Positions 34,180 through 43,288 are shown, counted from the first letter of the stretch. The stretch: DNA of 64,000 nt from Arthrobacter gandavensis (GCF_015355785.1 NZ_JADKYW010000006.1:392936-456935), one strand, 5' to 3'. Program-made: numbers and translations. The notes: generated from the letters alone by a model not told the origin.

Positions 34180-34573
34180 CGCAGAGCACCGGGCAGTGCG
34201 CCTCCAGCAGCACACGCTGCGCCGTGCTGCCAAGGATGAGCTTTCCCACCGGCGTGCGGTGGCGCAGGCCCACGACGATCAGGCGGCCTTCATTGCCGGC
34301 TGCCGCGGAGAGAATCTCATCGGCGGGATCGTAGTCGCCCTCCGGATGGATGACCGTGAAGTCCGACCCCGCCGCCCGGAGTTCTGCGGCGATGCCCTCC
34401 AGCTCACCCGACGCGTCTTCACCGTGGCTGTGCCCGTGGCCCAGCCCGCGGCCGGTTGTGCGGACATTGACGATCACCAGCCTGTTATTGGCCAGGGCGG
34501 CCTCGCGGCGGGCATGGCTCAGCGCGGCGGCGCCTTCCGGCGCGGGGACGTAGCCGACTATCACGCTAGCCAT
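34163..34573 (-). CDS. Universal stress protein (UspA family)
   Basis: 136 residues in a single Usp domain. VIVGYVPAPEG opens it and the ATP loop region VVGLRHRTPVGKLILGSTAQRVL lies near 105-127. The loop reads GLRHRTPVG rather than the usual GSRGRGG, so nucleotide binding may differ. A His-rich stretch (GLGHGHSHGED near 50) lies where most Usp proteins have a plain loop and could bind metal. Convergent overlap with kynU (17 bp) and 8-nt overlap with the APC permease gene upstream suggest it is cotranscribed with the permease. Confidence 0.85.
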   Translation of the reverse strand: MASVIVGYVPAPEGAAALSHARREAALANNRLVIVNVRTTGRGLGHGHSHGEDASGELEGIAAELRAAGSDFTVIHPEGDYDPADEILSAAAGNEGRLIVVGLRHRTPVGKLILGSTAQRVLLEAHCPVLCVKAGQ

Positions 34574-36044
34574 GGAGTTCCTCCGGATCCGTGAAGCGGG
34601 TGCGTTTGGCCTTTACTCCGCGGTTCCAGAGCCAGGTGAAGAACCAAAGCACCACGCCAATGGCCAGCAGAATGCCCGCGATTGAATACTCAACGGGGTC
34701 CTGGGCCCACGGGCCCACCAGGAACGCGCAGCTCAGCGCCCCGATCCAGGGCATGATGCCGGGGGAGCGGAACGTCTTCCGCGTTGCGCCGCCGGTTTGC
34801 CTGCCTTCACGTTCAACAGGAGCCGGCGGAGACTTTCGCAGCACCAGGCAGGCAACATTTACTACGGTGAAGACGCACAGCAGCAGCAGGGCGGTGGTGC
34901 TGCCCAAGGCTGAAACGGTATCAGGGCCCATGGCGTTGGTGACCAGGACAATGACGCCTACCGCAATGAGGGTGGTGAACACTATGGATGCCCACGGCGT
35001 CCGGCGGCCGGGCAGCACCAGGGCCAGGGGACGCGGCAGGACCTCCTGCCTGGACATGCCGTAGAGCAGCCGGCTGGCCATGAGCATGTTGATCAGCGCG
35101 GTGTTCGCGACCGCGAAGATGGACAGGAATGGATAGACGACGTCGATGGGGAAGTCCGGGGCGCCTGCCTGCACCACCTCGAGCAGCGGCGTCTGGCTCT
35201 CGGAAAGCTTGCCCACCGGCACAACCGCCACCGCTGCGACGGAGACCAGCAGGTAGATGAACACCGTGATGCCCAGGCCCGTGAGCATCACCTTTGGGAA
35301 AATGCGTGCGGGATCCCGCGTTTCCTCCGCCATGTTCACACTGTCTTCGAATCCCACCATCGAAAAGAACGCCAGGGACGTGGCCGCCGTCAGGGCCAGG
35401 AAAACTGACTTTCCGCCTTCCGTTTCGAAGACCATGGTGCGGGAAAAATCGACGTTTCCCTGTCCCATGGCCCAGAAGCCGATCCCAATGACGATCAGCA
35501 GGCCGGTCAGCTCCACGACCGTTAGGAAGACGTTGAATTTGATGCTCTCGCCCACCCCGCGCAGGTTGATCACCGCCAGCAGGACCATGAACCCAACCGC
35601 GATAGCCGTGACGCCGGACTGGCCCCAGCCGAGACCGAATCCGACCAGGAAATTCTCGGCCAGGAACTTGGCAGCAGTGGAGGCGGAGGTAATTCCGGAG
35701 CACAGGACTGCGAAGGTCACGAGGAAGGTCACGAAGTGGATCCCGAAAGCCTTGTGCGTGTAGAGCGCAGCACCCGCTGCCTGCGGATATTTGGTGACCA
35801 GTTCAAGGTAGGACAGGGCGGTAATCGTAGCCACCGTGAAGGCGATGAGGATGGGTGCCCAGGCCGCACCGCCGATCTCCCCGGCGATCCGCCCCGTCAG
35901 TGCGTAGACGCCGGTGCCCAGGATATCGCCAACGATGAACAGCAGCAGGAGCCTGGTGCCCATCACCCGTTTAAGCTCCGGCCCGCTCCCGGCCTCCGGC
36001 ACGCCGCTGGCAGTGCCTGTTTCTCCTGGTCCGGGTGTGCTCAT
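34566..36044 (-). CDS. APC family amino acid permease
   Basis: 492 residues with about twelve hydrophobic segments. The first helix motif GDILGTGVYALTGRIAGEIG fits the APC unwound-helix signature (GxGxG region) near 32-50. FFSMVGFEDSVNMAEETRDP near 230-250 is the TM6 amphipathic motif of the family. The substrate is not deducible. The C-terminus has a cytoplasmic FTDPEELHG tail. ATG 36044 is preferred to the start 14 codons earlier because that segment is not family-like. Its neighbour usp overlaps by 8 nt, a pairing seen often for amino acid permeases and stress proteins. Confidence 0.85.
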   Translation of the reverse strand: MSTPGPGETGTASGVPEAGSGPELKRVMGTRLLLLFIVGDILGTGVYALTGRIAGEIGGAAWAPILIAFTVATITALSYLELVTKYPQAAGAALYTHKAFGIHFVTFLVTFAVLCSGITSASTAAKFLAENFLVGFGLGWGQSGVTAIAVGFMVLLAVINLRGVGESIKFNVFLTVVELTGLLIVIGIGFWAMGQGNVDFSRTMVFETEGGKSVFLALTAATSLAFFSMVGFEDSVNMAEETRDPARIFPKVMLTGLGITVFIYLLVSVAAVAVVPVGKLSESQTPLLEVVQAGAPDFPIDVVYPFLSIFAVANTALINMLMASRLLYGMSRQEVLPRPLALVLPGRRTPWASIVFTTLIAVGVIVLVTNAMGPDTVSALGSTTALLLLCVFTVVNVACLVLRKSPPAPVEREGRQTGGATRKTFRSPGIMPWIGALSCAFLVGPWAQDPVEYSIAGILLAIGVVLWFFTWLWNRGVKAKRTRFTDPEELHG

Positions 36045-36153
36045 GCCCGGTATTCTGCGCGCGCAGTCCGCGGCCCTGCAATGCACCGAATGTGTTTACG
36101 TGCCCGGCAGCCTGAATCGCCGCGTATTCCGCCGGGTACGGACCTGCCGGGCC

Positions 36154-37452
36154 CTATCCCGCACCAACGTCCGGAATGACCCGGACCGAACGTATGCGGT
36201 GGTGTTCAACGTCAAGGACCCGGAGCCTGCCCCCGGGCGCCGCCACGGTGTCCGACGGCACTGCCATGCGGCCAAGCCGGTCCAGGATGTAGCCCGCAAC
36301 GGTCTCGTACTGGCCTTCCGGCAGCTGGATCCCGGTGAGCCGGTCGAACTCCTGCAGGATCAGCCCGCCGTCCACAACCACTTCACCCTCCATCGCCAGG
36401 TGCTGGTCCTCCGGGTCTTTTCCCGTGTCGTATTCGTCGTAGATCTCGCCGACGAGTTCCTCTACGAGATCCTCCAGCGTGACTATTCCGTCGGTGCCGC
36501 CGTATTCGTCCGCGACGACGGCGATGTGGCTGTTCTCCCGGCGCATCCGGGTGAGCGTGGGCAGCACCGTGGCGGTGCCGGGGAGGAAAAGGATCGGACG
36601 CAGGATCCCGCTGAGCCGGGTCTGCCCAGCGGTTTCTGAATCCTGGCCGAGCAGGTCCCGGACATGGACGAAGCCCAGGACATCGTCCGGGGAGCCTGCT
36701 ATCACCGGATAGCGCGAGTAAGGCAGTACATGAACGGCTTCCCGTGCCTCGGCCACGGACAGGCTGGCCTGCAGGAACTTAACCTGGGGCCGGGGCCGCA
36801 TGACTTCCTGCAGCAGCCGCTGGCCGGCACCAAAGACGTCAGCCAGGATGTTCCGGCTCTCATCGGCAAGGACCGGGCTGGCTTTTACCATCTCCAGGAG
36901 CTCCTGCTGGGAGATCGGCACGTTCTTCAGGTTGGGGTCACCGCCCAGGGCACGCACCACGCCGTTCGTCGAAACGGAGAGCAGCTTGATAACGGGCCGC
37001 ATTACCGCTGCGAACACCGAAAGCGGAGGCGCGAGGGCCCGGACAAACCCTTCGGCGTTCTGCATGGCCAGCCGTTTGGGCACCAGTTCCGAGAACACCA
37101 GGGACAGGTAGGCCACAACCAGGGTCATGGCAATGAATGCTGACGTCCCGGCTGCCGCCGCGTTCAGCCCCCAGCCTTCCAGTACGGGGGAGAGGGCGGG
37201 TGCAAGGGCGGATGCTCCGTACGCGGCTGAGAAGAAACCGGAGAGGGTCACGCCGATCTGGATCGCGGAGAGGAACAGGTTCGGGTTGCGGGCCAGGGCG
37301 GCGATCCTTGCACCCCTGCGCCCGGAGGCCTCCAGGCGCAGTATCTGTCCTTCCCTCAGGGATACGAGCGCCATCTCAGCGCCGGCGAACAACCCGCCCA
37401 GAAGCACAAAGAACAGCACCAGGAACACGTTCAGGAAGCCGCTGCCGTCCAT
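36154..37452 (-). CDS. CNNM/CorC family protein (DUF21-CBS-CorC_HlyC)
   Basis: 432 residues. The N-terminal DUF21 membrane domain (about 1-190, four hydrophobic segments, FAGAEMALVSLREGQ near 24) is followed by a CBS pair (near 210-330, YSRYPVIAG and IAVVADEYGGTDGIVTLEDLVEELVGEIYDE) and a C-terminal CorC_HlyC domain (near 345-420). These proteins, often called hemolysins without basis, are linked to Mg2+ or Co2+ transport and regulation. The gene stands alone between the APC gene and the tRNA gene. Confidence 0.87.
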   Translation of the reverse strand: MDGSGFLNVFLVLFFVLLGGLFAGAEMALVSLREGQILRLEASGRRGARIAALARNPNLFLSAIQIGVTLSGFFSAAYGASALAPALSPVLEGWGLNAAAAGTSAFIAMTLVVAYLSLVFSELVPKRLAMQNAEGFVRALAPPLSVFAAVMRPVIKLLSVSTNGVVRALGGDPNLKNVPISQQELLEMVKASPVLADESRNILADVFGAGQRLLQEVMRPRPQVKFLQASLSVAEAREAVHVLPYSRYPVIAGSPDDVLGFVHVRDLLGQDSETAGQTRLSGILRPILFLPGTATVLPTLTRMRRENSHIAVVADEYGGTDGIVTLEDLVEELVGEIYDEYDTGKDPEDQHLAMEGEVVVDGGLILQEFDRLTGIQLPEGQYETVAGYILDRLGRMAVPSDTVAAPGGRLRVLDVEHHRIRSVRVIPDVGAG

Positions 37453-37544
37453 ACAGCGAGGTTACCAAGCCGGCGGGCATGGCACAGGGCCTGTTCCTCC
37501 GTCAGGGGTGACCAGGCGCGCATACGGACCCGTCGGCAAAACAA

Positions 37545-37573
37545 AACACCCCGGTCCATAGGACCGGGGTGTT
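37545..37573 (-). terminator. Intrinsic terminator of the tRNA-Leu transcript
   Basis: 13-bp perfect stem (37545-37557 with 37561-37573) with ATA loop. On the minus strand it is followed by TTTTGTTTTG, a good U-tract, 25 bp after the tRNA 3' end. The rest of 37453-37597 shows no other feature. Confidence 0.85.
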
Positions 37574-37597
37574 CCCTGATGTGAGGATCATCAACTG

Positions 37598-37681
37598 TGC
37601 GCGGAGGGGGACTTGAACCCCCACCCTCAATAAGAGGACTAGCACCTCAAGCTAGCGCGTCTGCCATTCCGCCACCCGCGC
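37598..37681 (-). tRNA. tRNA-Leu (anticodon GAG)
   Basis: On the minus strand a full class II cloverleaf reads GCGCGGG...TCCGCGC plus discriminator A. The anticodon stem CTAGC/GCTAG encloses TTGAGGT, so the anticodon is GAG (CTC and CTT codons). The long variable arm TCCTCTTATTGAGG and the T-arm GGGGGTTCAAGTCCCCC are clear. The CCA end is not encoded. The 198 bases to the right (37682-37879) hold only its promoter and that of the M20 gene. Confidence 0.95.
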
Positions 37682-37737
37682 TTAGGTGTCTGCCGAAGAG
37701 CGTTTTTTATTCCGTTTCTTCGTTTGCAACGGGAAAA

Positions 37738-37764
37738 ACTCTAACACGGTTTCCCGGAGAACAA
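37738..37764 (-). promoter_or_regulatory. Candidate promoter for tRNA-Leu
   Basis: On the minus strand TTGTTC (37764-37759), a 15-bp spacer and TAGAGT (37743-37738) lie about 57 bp upstream of the mature tRNA. The spacer is short, so this is tentative. Confidence 0.4.
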
Positions 37765-37839
37765 CGAATCGGGGTTTCGGGCCCGGGCGTTACGGGACAT
37801 GGCCCGGAACAAAGTCCTGCCGATGCCGCCGAGGGTGGC

Positions 37840-37845
37840 TAGGCT
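37840..37845 (+). promoter_or_regulatory. -10 element (TAGGCT) for the M20 dipeptidase gene
   Basis: TAGGCT lies 34 bp before ATG 37880, leaving a leader of about 28 nt that contains AAGGAG as ribosome site. Confidence 0.45.
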
Positions 37846-37879
37846 GATCCCTAGAAACCGCCCAGCAAGGAGAGTGCCC

Positions 37880-39181
37880 ATGAGCATCCGCGCCGAAGAC
37901 GAAGTCGCCCGCATCTGCCGGGACCTGATCCGCATCGATACCTCGAACTACGGTGACGGGACCGGGCCGGGAGAGCGCAGGGCGGCGGAGTATGTCGCCG
38001 GCCTCATCGAAGAGGCCGGCCTCCAGGCCGACGTGTTCGAATCCGCACCGGGGCGTGCGTCCGTGGTGACCCGTATGTCCGGCACCGACCCTTCGCTGCC
38101 GGCACTGGTTGTCCACGGCCACCTTGACGTCGTACCGGCCCAAAAGCAGGACTGGAGCGTTGACCCGTTCAGCGGCGAGGAACGGGACGGACTCATCTGG
38201 GGCCGCGGAGCCGTTGACATGAAGGACATGGACGCCATGATCCTGGCGGTCATGAGGGAGATGGCCCGCACCGGAACCCGTCCCCGCCGGGACATCATCT
38301 TTGCCTTCTTCGCCGATGAAGAGGCCGGCGGCAGCTATGGGGCCGGGTGGGCGGTGGAAAACCGTCCTGAACTGTTCGAGGGTGCCAGCGAAGCCATCTC
38401 CGAGGTGGGAGGGTTCTCGGCGACAATCGGCGGACGCCGCACCTACCTCCTGCAGACCGCGGAGAAGGGCATCTCCTGGCTTCGCCTCAAGGCGCACGGC
38501 AGGGCGGGGCACGGTTCCCAGATCAACACCGACAACGCGGTCACCCGGCTGGCCGGCGCCGTGTCGCGCATCGGCTCCTACGAGTGGCCCATTGAATTGA
38601 CGGACACTACCCGCGCGTTCCTGGACGGGGTAACGGAACTGACCGGCGTCGAGTTCGATCCGGAGAACCCGGAGAAGCTCCTGGCCGAACTGGGAACTGT
38701 GGCCCGGTTCGTCGGCGCGACGCTCCAGAACACCGCCAATCCAACCCTCCTGGAAGCCGGGTACAAGCACAACGTCATTCCCGGCACCGCGGAAGCATTC
38801 ATCGATGCCCGCACCCTGCCCGGCCAGGAGGAACAGCTGCTGGAAATCGTGAGATCACTGGCAGGAGAAGGCATCGACGTCAGCTACGAACACAAGGACG
38901 TTTCACTTGAAGTTCCCTTCACCGGGAGCCTCGTGGACTCAATGGTGGCTGCGCTGCAGGCCGAGGATCCCGGCGCTCCGGTACTCCCGTACACACTTTC
39001 CGGCGGCACTGACAACAAGTCACTGTCCCGCTTGGGGATCACCGGGTACGGCTTCGCACCGCTGCGCCTGCCCGAGGACCTGGACTTTACGGGCATGTTC
39101 CACGGGGTGGACGAGCGGGTCCCGGTTGAGTCCCTCAAATTCGGAACCCGCGTCCTGGGCCGGCTGCTGCGGGGCTCGTAG
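37880..39181 (+). CDS. M20/M25/M40 family metallopeptidase (dipeptidase-like)
   Basis: 433 residues. The metal and catalytic residues of M20 are visible: VVHGHLDVVPA near 80-90 (His and Asp), GRGAVDMKDMDA near 108-119 (bridging Asp), FADEEAGGSYGA near 145 (catalytic Glu-Glu), and the late His in GMFHGVDERVP near 408. The dimerisation domain lies between. Proteins of this clade hydrolyse dipeptides or N-acyl amino acids, and the exact substrate is open. ATG 37880 with AAGGAG is chosen over an upstream start at 37799. Confidence 0.9.
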   Translation: MSIRAEDEVARICRDLIRIDTSNYGDGTGPGERRAAEYVAGLIEEAGLQADVFESAPGRASVVTRMSGTDPSLPALVVHGHLDVVPAQKQDWSVDPFSGEERDGLIWGRGAVDMKDMDAMILAVMREMARTGTRPRRDIIFAFFADEEAGGSYGAGWAVENRPELFEGASEAISEVGGFSATIGGRRTYLLQTAEKGISWLRLKAHGRAGHGSQINTDNAVTRLAGAVSRIGSYEWPIELTDTTRAFLDGVTELTGVEFDPENPEKLLAELGTVARFVGATLQNTANPTLLEAGYKHNVIPGTAEAFIDARTLPGQEEQLLEIVRSLAGEGIDVSYEHKDVSLEVPFTGSLVDSMVAALQAEDPGAPVLPYTLSGGTDNKSLSRLGITGYGFAPLRLPEDLDFTGMFHGVDERVPVESLKFGTRVLGRLLRGS

Positions 39182-39231
39182 GTTCACGGCCAGACCCCGC
39201 CACCGGCAACAGATAGAGAAAGGAAGCTGTC

Positions 39232-40380
39232 TTGACGTCCCCCGAAGAAATCCTGCCGCCTGCGTTGCTGGAAACGCTGCGCGGCCGCGCAGCGCGCTAT
39301 GACCAGGACAACTCGTTTTTTGCCGAGGACCTCGAAGACCTGCGAAGCGCGGGCTACCTGGCCCTGTTCACCCCGGCGGAGCAGGGCGGGTCCGGGCTGG
39401 ACATTCCCGCAGTCGTGAACTGCCAGCGCCGGCTGGCGTCAGCCGCCCCGGCCACCGCCCTGGCCGTGAACATGCACCTGGTGTGGTGCGGCGTCGCGCA
39501 TCTGCTGTCCCGTGGCGGGGATAGCTCGCTCTCCTTCGTGCTCGAAGAAGCTGCCCGGGGAGAACTGTTCGCGTTCGGCATTTCCGAACCCGGAAACTCA
39601 GCGGTCCTGTTCGATTCGAAGACCGATGCCGTTCCGCAGGACGGCGGCGGATATGCGTTCACCGGACTGAAGATCTTCACCAGCCTGTCCCCGGCATGGA
39701 CCCGGCTGGGCGTCTTCGGCAAGGACAGCTCCAACCCGGAGGAGCCGCAGCTCGTCTTCGGCTTCGCGGACCGCAGCACGGCGGGCATCACTGCGCTTGA
39801 CGACTGGAACACCATGGGCATGCGTGCCTCGCAGTCCCGGACCACCACGCTTGAGGAAGCCGTGGTTCCGGCCGCGAGGATAGTCCGGCACACCCCTGTT
39901 GGGCCGCATGCGGATGCCTTTGTGTTCGGCATTTTCAGCCTCTTCGAAACGCTGCTCTCCGCGGTCTACGCCGGGCTGGCCGAGCGCGCACTGGAACTGG
40001 CGGCTGAAACAGCGCGGAAACGGCGTGTGCAGTCAGGGCCCGCGTCCCAGGATCCGCACACCCGCTGGCGTGTGGCCGACGCCGCTATCCGGCTGGACGG
40101 GGTCCTCCTGCAGCTCAACGCGGTGGCACGGGACCTGGAGTCGGGTTCAGACCACGGAGCTTTCTGGTTTCCGCGGCTTTCCGGCCTCAAGCTGCGCACC
40201 ACCGATGCCGCCCGCGGAATCGTGGAGACTGCCATGCAGGTGGCCGGGGGAGCGGGATACTTCAGGGGCAGTGAGATCGAGCGGCTCTACCGGGATGTGC
40301 TTGCGGGAATGTTCCATCCCTCCAGCGAAGACTCGGCCCATGACTCGATGGCCAACGCGGTACTGGGCCCGCTGCCCTGA
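39232..40380 (+). CDS. Acyl-CoA dehydrogenase family protein
   Basis: 382 residues, standard ACAD length. The N-terminal helical domain starts near residue 20 (DLEDLRSAGYLALFTPAEQGGSG). FAFGISEPGN near 115-124 and FTGLKIFTSLSPAWTRLGVFG mark the flavin beta-domain. MQVAGGAGYFRGSEIERLYRDVLAG near 335-360 is the C-terminal FAD contact. Substrate unknown. It uses TTG 39232 with AAAGGAAG 6 nt upstream. It is 50 bp downstream of the dipeptidase gene and may share its transcript. Confidence 0.85.
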   Translation: MTSPEEILPPALLETLRGRAARYDQDNSFFAEDLEDLRSAGYLALFTPAEQGGSGLDIPAVVNCQRRLASAAPATALAVNMHLVWCGVAHLLSRGGDSSLSFVLEEAARGELFAFGISEPGNSAVLFDSKTDAVPQDGGGYAFTGLKIFTSLSPAWTRLGVFGKDSSNPEEPQLVFGFADRSTAGITALDDWNTMGMRASQSRTTTLEEAVVPAARIVRHTPVGPHADAFVFGIFSLFETLLSAVYAGLAERALELAAETARKRRVQSGPASQDPHTRWRVADAAIRLDGVLLQLNAVARDLESGSDHGAFWFPRLSGLKLRTTDAARGIVETAMQVAGGAGYFRGSEIERLYRDVLAGMFHPSSEDSAHDSMANAVLGPLP

Positions 40381-40401
40381 CCATAGCTCAGCCGCACGCG
40401 G

Positions 40402-40641
40402 CTAGGCGGTGCGCGTTACCCTCATGATTTTGCGCCGCAGCCAGTACCGGTGGGTGCCTCCGCGGTAGATGCGGGTCCGCTGCAGTTCCCACTTGCCATA
40501 CTCGGCGTGGTCGGTAATCAGCCTGCGCGCATCGGGGAGGGACTCATGGGGGCCTACGGAGAGGACGAGATACTCATAGTCCTTGGCGGGAGCGGTCTTG
40601 AACGAGACGTCAGGTCTCAGAATTTGTTCGCGCATTTCCAT
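40402..40641 (-). CDS. DUF5703 family small protein
   Basis: 79 residues. DYEYLVLSVGP, ARRLITDHAEYGKWELQRTRIYRGGTHRYWLRRKIMRV matches the small actinobacterial DUF5703 family. Soluble and basic at the C-terminus. AAAGGAGG lies 9 nt before ATG 40641. It is divergent from the acidic protein gene, whose promoter region it shares, and converges on the acyl-CoA dehydrogenase gene. Function unknown. Confidence 0.8.
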   Translation of the reverse strand: MEMREQILRPDVSFKTAPAKDYEYLVLSVGPHESLPDARRLITDHAEYGKWELQRTRIYRGGTHRYWLRRKIMRVTRTA

Positions 40642-40663
40642 CCCATTTTGCCTCCTTTGGGGC

Positions 40664-40669
40664 TAACGT
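40664..40669 (+). promoter_or_regulatory. -10 element (TAACGT) of a leaderless transcript; overlaps divergent -10
   Basis: TAACGT ends 7 nt before ATG 40677. On the other strand the same bases read TAGACGTTAG, a candidate -10 for the DUF5703 gene, so the two divergent start sites may exclude each other. Confidence 0.5.
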
Positions 40670-40676
40670 CTAGTCC

Positions 40677-41021
40677 ATGACCATAGATCCGCGCGTTGCA
40701 CTCCAGTCCCTGGTCGCTGCCTTCGAGGAGCACCTCGCTGCTGCCGCCGCACGCCGCGGAGAGAAAGATCCGGCCGTAGAGGACGCATACCTGGCCATTG
40801 CGGATGCGTTCGAGGTCTACGAGGAGGTGCTGTACGACGCCTACGGCGAAGTAACCCCGCTGGAGATCTACGACGACGAAGAGGACGGCGACGAGGACCT
40901 GCTGGACGAAGACGAGGAGCTCCTGCGCAGACCGGACTTTGGCGTGGAGAGCGATTCGTACGGCGAAGACAGCACAGCGGGCCGCCAGTCACCCTATCCG
41001 CAGGCCGGAAGCGACCGCTAG
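40677..41021 (+). CDS. Small acidic protein of unknown function
   Basis: 114 residues. The N-terminal half is helical (ALQSLVAAFEEHLAAAAARRGEKD, then AYLAIADAFEVYEEVLYDAYGEVTPLEIY). It then has a run of Asp/Glu near 67-82 (DDEEDGDEDLLDEDEELL) and a disordered Ser/Gly/Pro tail. Relatives in actinobacteria are sometimes called primosomal protein without support. The acidic run could mimic nucleic acid or bind a basic partner, which is inference. Leaderless start. Confidence 0.7.
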   Translation: MTIDPRVALQSLVAAFEEHLAAAAARRGEKDPAVEDAYLAIADAFEVYEEVLYDAYGEVTPLEIYDDEEDGDEDLLDEDEELLRRPDFGVESDSYGEDSTAGRQSPYPQAGSDR

Positions 41022-41070
41022 CAGGCAGTACCGGCGGCCACGCGTGGCCTGGGAGAAGACGTGCGTGCCC

Positions 41071-41076
41071 TAGAGT
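41071..41076 (+). promoter_or_regulatory. -10 element (TAGAGT) of a leaderless uppP transcript
   Basis: TAGAGT ends 6 nt before GTG 41083, and the six bases CGTAGG contain no usable ribosome site. Confidence 0.55.
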
Positions 41077-41082
41077 CGTAGG

Positions 41083-41907
41083 GTGAATTGGTTCGAAGCG
41101 ATTTTTCTGGGCTTTCTTCAAGGCCTGACAGAGTTCCTGCCCATTTCTTCCAGCGCCCACCTGCGCATTGCCGGAGAACTCCTTCCGGGAGCCCAGGATC
41201 CAGGCGCCGCCTTTACGGCCATTACCCAGCTCGGCACCGAAACTGCCGTCGCCGTGTACTTTTGGAAGGACATCGTCCGGATCGTGAAGGCCTGGTTCGG
41301 GTCTCTGTCCGGACGTGTGCCACGCTCTGATCCGGACGCCCGGATGGGCTGGCTGATCATTGTGGGCACCCTGCCCATCGTGATCCTGGGCCTCCTGTTC
41401 CAGGACCAGATCGAATCCACCTTCCGCAGCCTGTGGATCGTGGCGACCATGCTCATCGTCTTCGGCGTGATCCTCGCGGTCGCCGACGCCGTCGGGAAGC
41501 AGCAGCGCACACTGGACCAGCTCACCTACAAGCACGGCATCCTCTATGGCTTCGCCCAGGCACTGGCCCTGATCCCCGGTGTCTCCCGCTCCGGCGGAAC
41601 CATCACTGCAGGCCTGCTCATGGGGTACACCCGCGAGGCAGCGGCACGCTATGCCTTCCTCCTGGCCATCCCTGCCGTTTTCGGCAGCGGCCTCTACCAG
41701 CTGGCCAAGTCCTGGGGCGAGACCGGCCCCTACGGCGGCGCCGAGACCGCACTTGCCACCGTGGTGGCGTTCGTCGTCGGGTTCGTCATCATCGGCTGGT
41801 TCCTGCGGTACGTCTCCACGCGCAGCTACCGGTTGTTCGTCTGGTACCGCATTGGCCTTGGCGTCGCGATTTACATCGCCCTGGCCTTCGGCGTCCTGCA
41901 GCCCTGA
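41083..41907 (+). CDS. uppP: Undecaprenyl-diphosphatase (UppP/BacA)
   Basis: 274 residues with about eight membrane segments. The BacA motifs are complete: [18 protein letters not shown] near 9-26 (catalytic Glu and Ser region) and [15 protein letters not shown] near 165-180 (Arg and Ser). It removes the terminal phosphate from undecaprenyl pyrophosphate so that the lipid carrier for cell wall synthesis is recycled, and it can give bacitracin resistance. Located 60 bp upstream of mshC, each with its own leaderless promoter. Confidence 0.94.
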   Translation: MNWFEAIFLGFLQGLTEFLPISSSAHLRIAGELLPGAQDPGAAFTAITQLGTETAVAVYFWKDIVRIVKAWFGSLSGRVPRSDPDARMGWLIIVGTLPIVILGLLFQDQIESTFRSLWIVATMLIVFGVILAVADAVGKQQRTLDQLTYKHGILYGFAQALALIPGVSRSGGTITAGLLMGYTREAAARYAFLLAIPAVFGSGLYQLAKSWGETGPYGGAETALATVVAFVVGFVIIGWFLRYVSTRSYRLFVWYRIGLGVAIYIALAFGVLQP

Positions 41908-41955
41908 CACCACCGGCGCAGTCCGCCGCGAAATGAACCAAGCCTGCCGAGTAAG

Positions 41956-41961
41956 TAGAGT
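41956..41961 (+). promoter_or_regulatory. -10 element (TAGAGT) of a leaderless mshC transcript
   Basis: TAGAGT ends 6 nt before GTG 41968, the same hexamer and spacing as at uppP. Confidence 0.55.
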
Positions 41962-41967
41962 GAATAC

Positions 41968-43254
41968 GTGATCGCCTGGAATTCCCGTCCCCTTCCCGAA
42001 CTGCCCGGACAATCCCCGGAACTGGTCCTCTTCGACACGGCACTGCGCCGAACCGTTCCCGTGACTCCCGGACCCGAAGCCGGCCTCTATGTCTGCGGTA
42101 TCACCCCGTATGACGCCACCCACATGGGCCATGCGGCAACTTATGTGGCCTTCGACCTGCTGTACCGCCAGTGGCGGGATGCCGGACACACCGTGAACTA
42201 CGTTCAGAACGTCACGGACATTGACGATCCGCTGCTGGAGCGTGCCAACGCCACGGGTGTCGACTGGACTGTCCTTGCAAAGGAACAAACCCAGCTCTTC
42301 CGCGAAGACATGGAAGCCCTGAACGTCCTTGCACCGCGCAGCTACATTGGCGCCGTGGAGTCGATCGAATGGATCGTGCCGGTGGTCGAAGACCTCCTGG
42401 AGCGGGGAATCGCCTACCGCGTCCCCGGCAGCGGCCAGGATCCCGACGGCGACGTGTACTTCTCCGTCGACGCCGCCGGAGCCATGCCCGGGGAAGGTAC
42501 CGATGCCTGGTGGCTGGGGCAGGTTTCAAACCTGACTCCCGAGCAGATGATGCCCGTTTTCGCCGAACGCGGCGGAGACCCCGGGCGGGCCGGAAAGCGT
42601 AATCCCCTGGATGCCCTGCTGTGGCGGGTGGCGCGTCCGGGCGAACCGCGCTGGCCCGGAGGTTCGCTCAGTGACGGCCGCCCGGGCTGGCACATCGAAT
42701 GTTCAGTTATTGCGCGCCGGTTCCTGCCCGCGCCGTTTACGGTTCAGGCCGGCGGATCAGACCTGGTCTTCCCGCACCATGAGATGAGTGCCGGGCATGC
42801 CTGGGCCTGCTCGGGTGAACCGCTGGCCGAGCACTATGCGCACGCGGGCATGGTGGGGCTGGACGGGGAGAAGATGAGCAAGTCCCTGGGCAACCTGGTC
42901 CTGGTGTCGAAACTGCGTGCCGAGGGGGTGGACCCGGCAGCGATCCGGACCACGCTGGCCGGGCACCACTACCGCTCCGACTGGTTCTGGACAGCCGAGG
43001 ACCTGGCTCGTTCCGAGGAGCGGCTGAGCCATTACCGGCAGGCACTGGCCCTGACGGACAGCGCAGCAGCGGAAGAACTGCTTACCCGGTTCCGGCTCTG
43101 TCTGGCTGATGACCTGAACGCCCCGGCAGCTCTGGCCGCAGCGGATGAATGGGCCGCACGCCTCCTAAGCTCCGAACCTGCGGCATCAGCCGGATCCGGA
43201 GCAGCCCTGGCCGCAGCCGCATTTGACGCCCTGCTCGGCATCACCCTGCGCTAG
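41968..43254 (+). CDS. mshC: L-cysteine:1D-myo-inositol 2-amino-2-deoxy-alpha-D-glucopyranoside ligase (MshC)
   Basis: 428 residues, a class I cysteinyl-tRNA synthetase-like enzyme. [18 protein letters not shown] near 35-52 holds the zinc Cys and the HIGH-type motif. [12 protein letters not shown] near 233-245 has the second Cys, HHEM follows as zinc ligand, and [11 protein letters not shown] near 293-303 is the KMSKS loop. It lacks the tRNA-binding C-terminus of CysS, as expected. It attaches Cys to GlcN-Ins with ATP in the fourth step of mycothiol synthesis, so the organism makes mycothiol. The PAC2 gene lies convergent downstream. Confidence 0.94.
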   Translation: MIAWNSRPLPELPGQSPELVLFDTALRRTVPVTPGPEAGLYVCGITPYDATHMGHAATYVAFDLLYRQWRDAGHTVNYVQNVTDIDDPLLERANATGVDWTVLAKEQTQLFREDMEALNVLAPRSYIGAVESIEWIVPVVEDLLERGIAYRVPGSGQDPDGDVYFSVDAAGAMPGEGTDAWWLGQVSNLTPEQMMPVFAERGGDPGRAGKRNPLDALLWRVARPGEPRWPGGSLSDGRPGWHIECSVIARRFLPAPFTVQAGGSDLVFPHHEMSAGHAWACSGEPLAEHYAHAGMVGLDGEKMSKSLGNLVLVSKLRAEGVDPAAIRTTLAGHHYRSDWFWTAEDLARSEERLSHYRQALALTDSAAAEELLTRFRLCLADDLNAPAALAAADEWAARLLSSEPAASAGSGAALAAAAFDALLGITLR

Positions 43255-43260
43255 CCAGGC

Positions 43261-43288
43261 GCGGGGCCGGTGGGCCACCGGGCCCCGC
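43261..43288. terminator. GC-rich hairpin between mshC and the PAC2 gene
   Basis: GCGGGGCCGGTGG (43261-43273) pairs with 43275-43288 with one bulged base and a very short loop. There is no U-tract on either side. It lies between convergent stops (43254 and 43303) and may end transcription or stabilise 3' ends. Confidence 0.5.

Noticed and set aside
40663-42288. 541-codon open frame on the minus strand opposite uppP and the acidic protein gene
   Set aside because: It is the antisense frame of GC-rich coding DNA. Its translation is low-complexity and Gln/Gly/Arg-rich, with no domain, while the + strand gives clear UppP and MshC starts.
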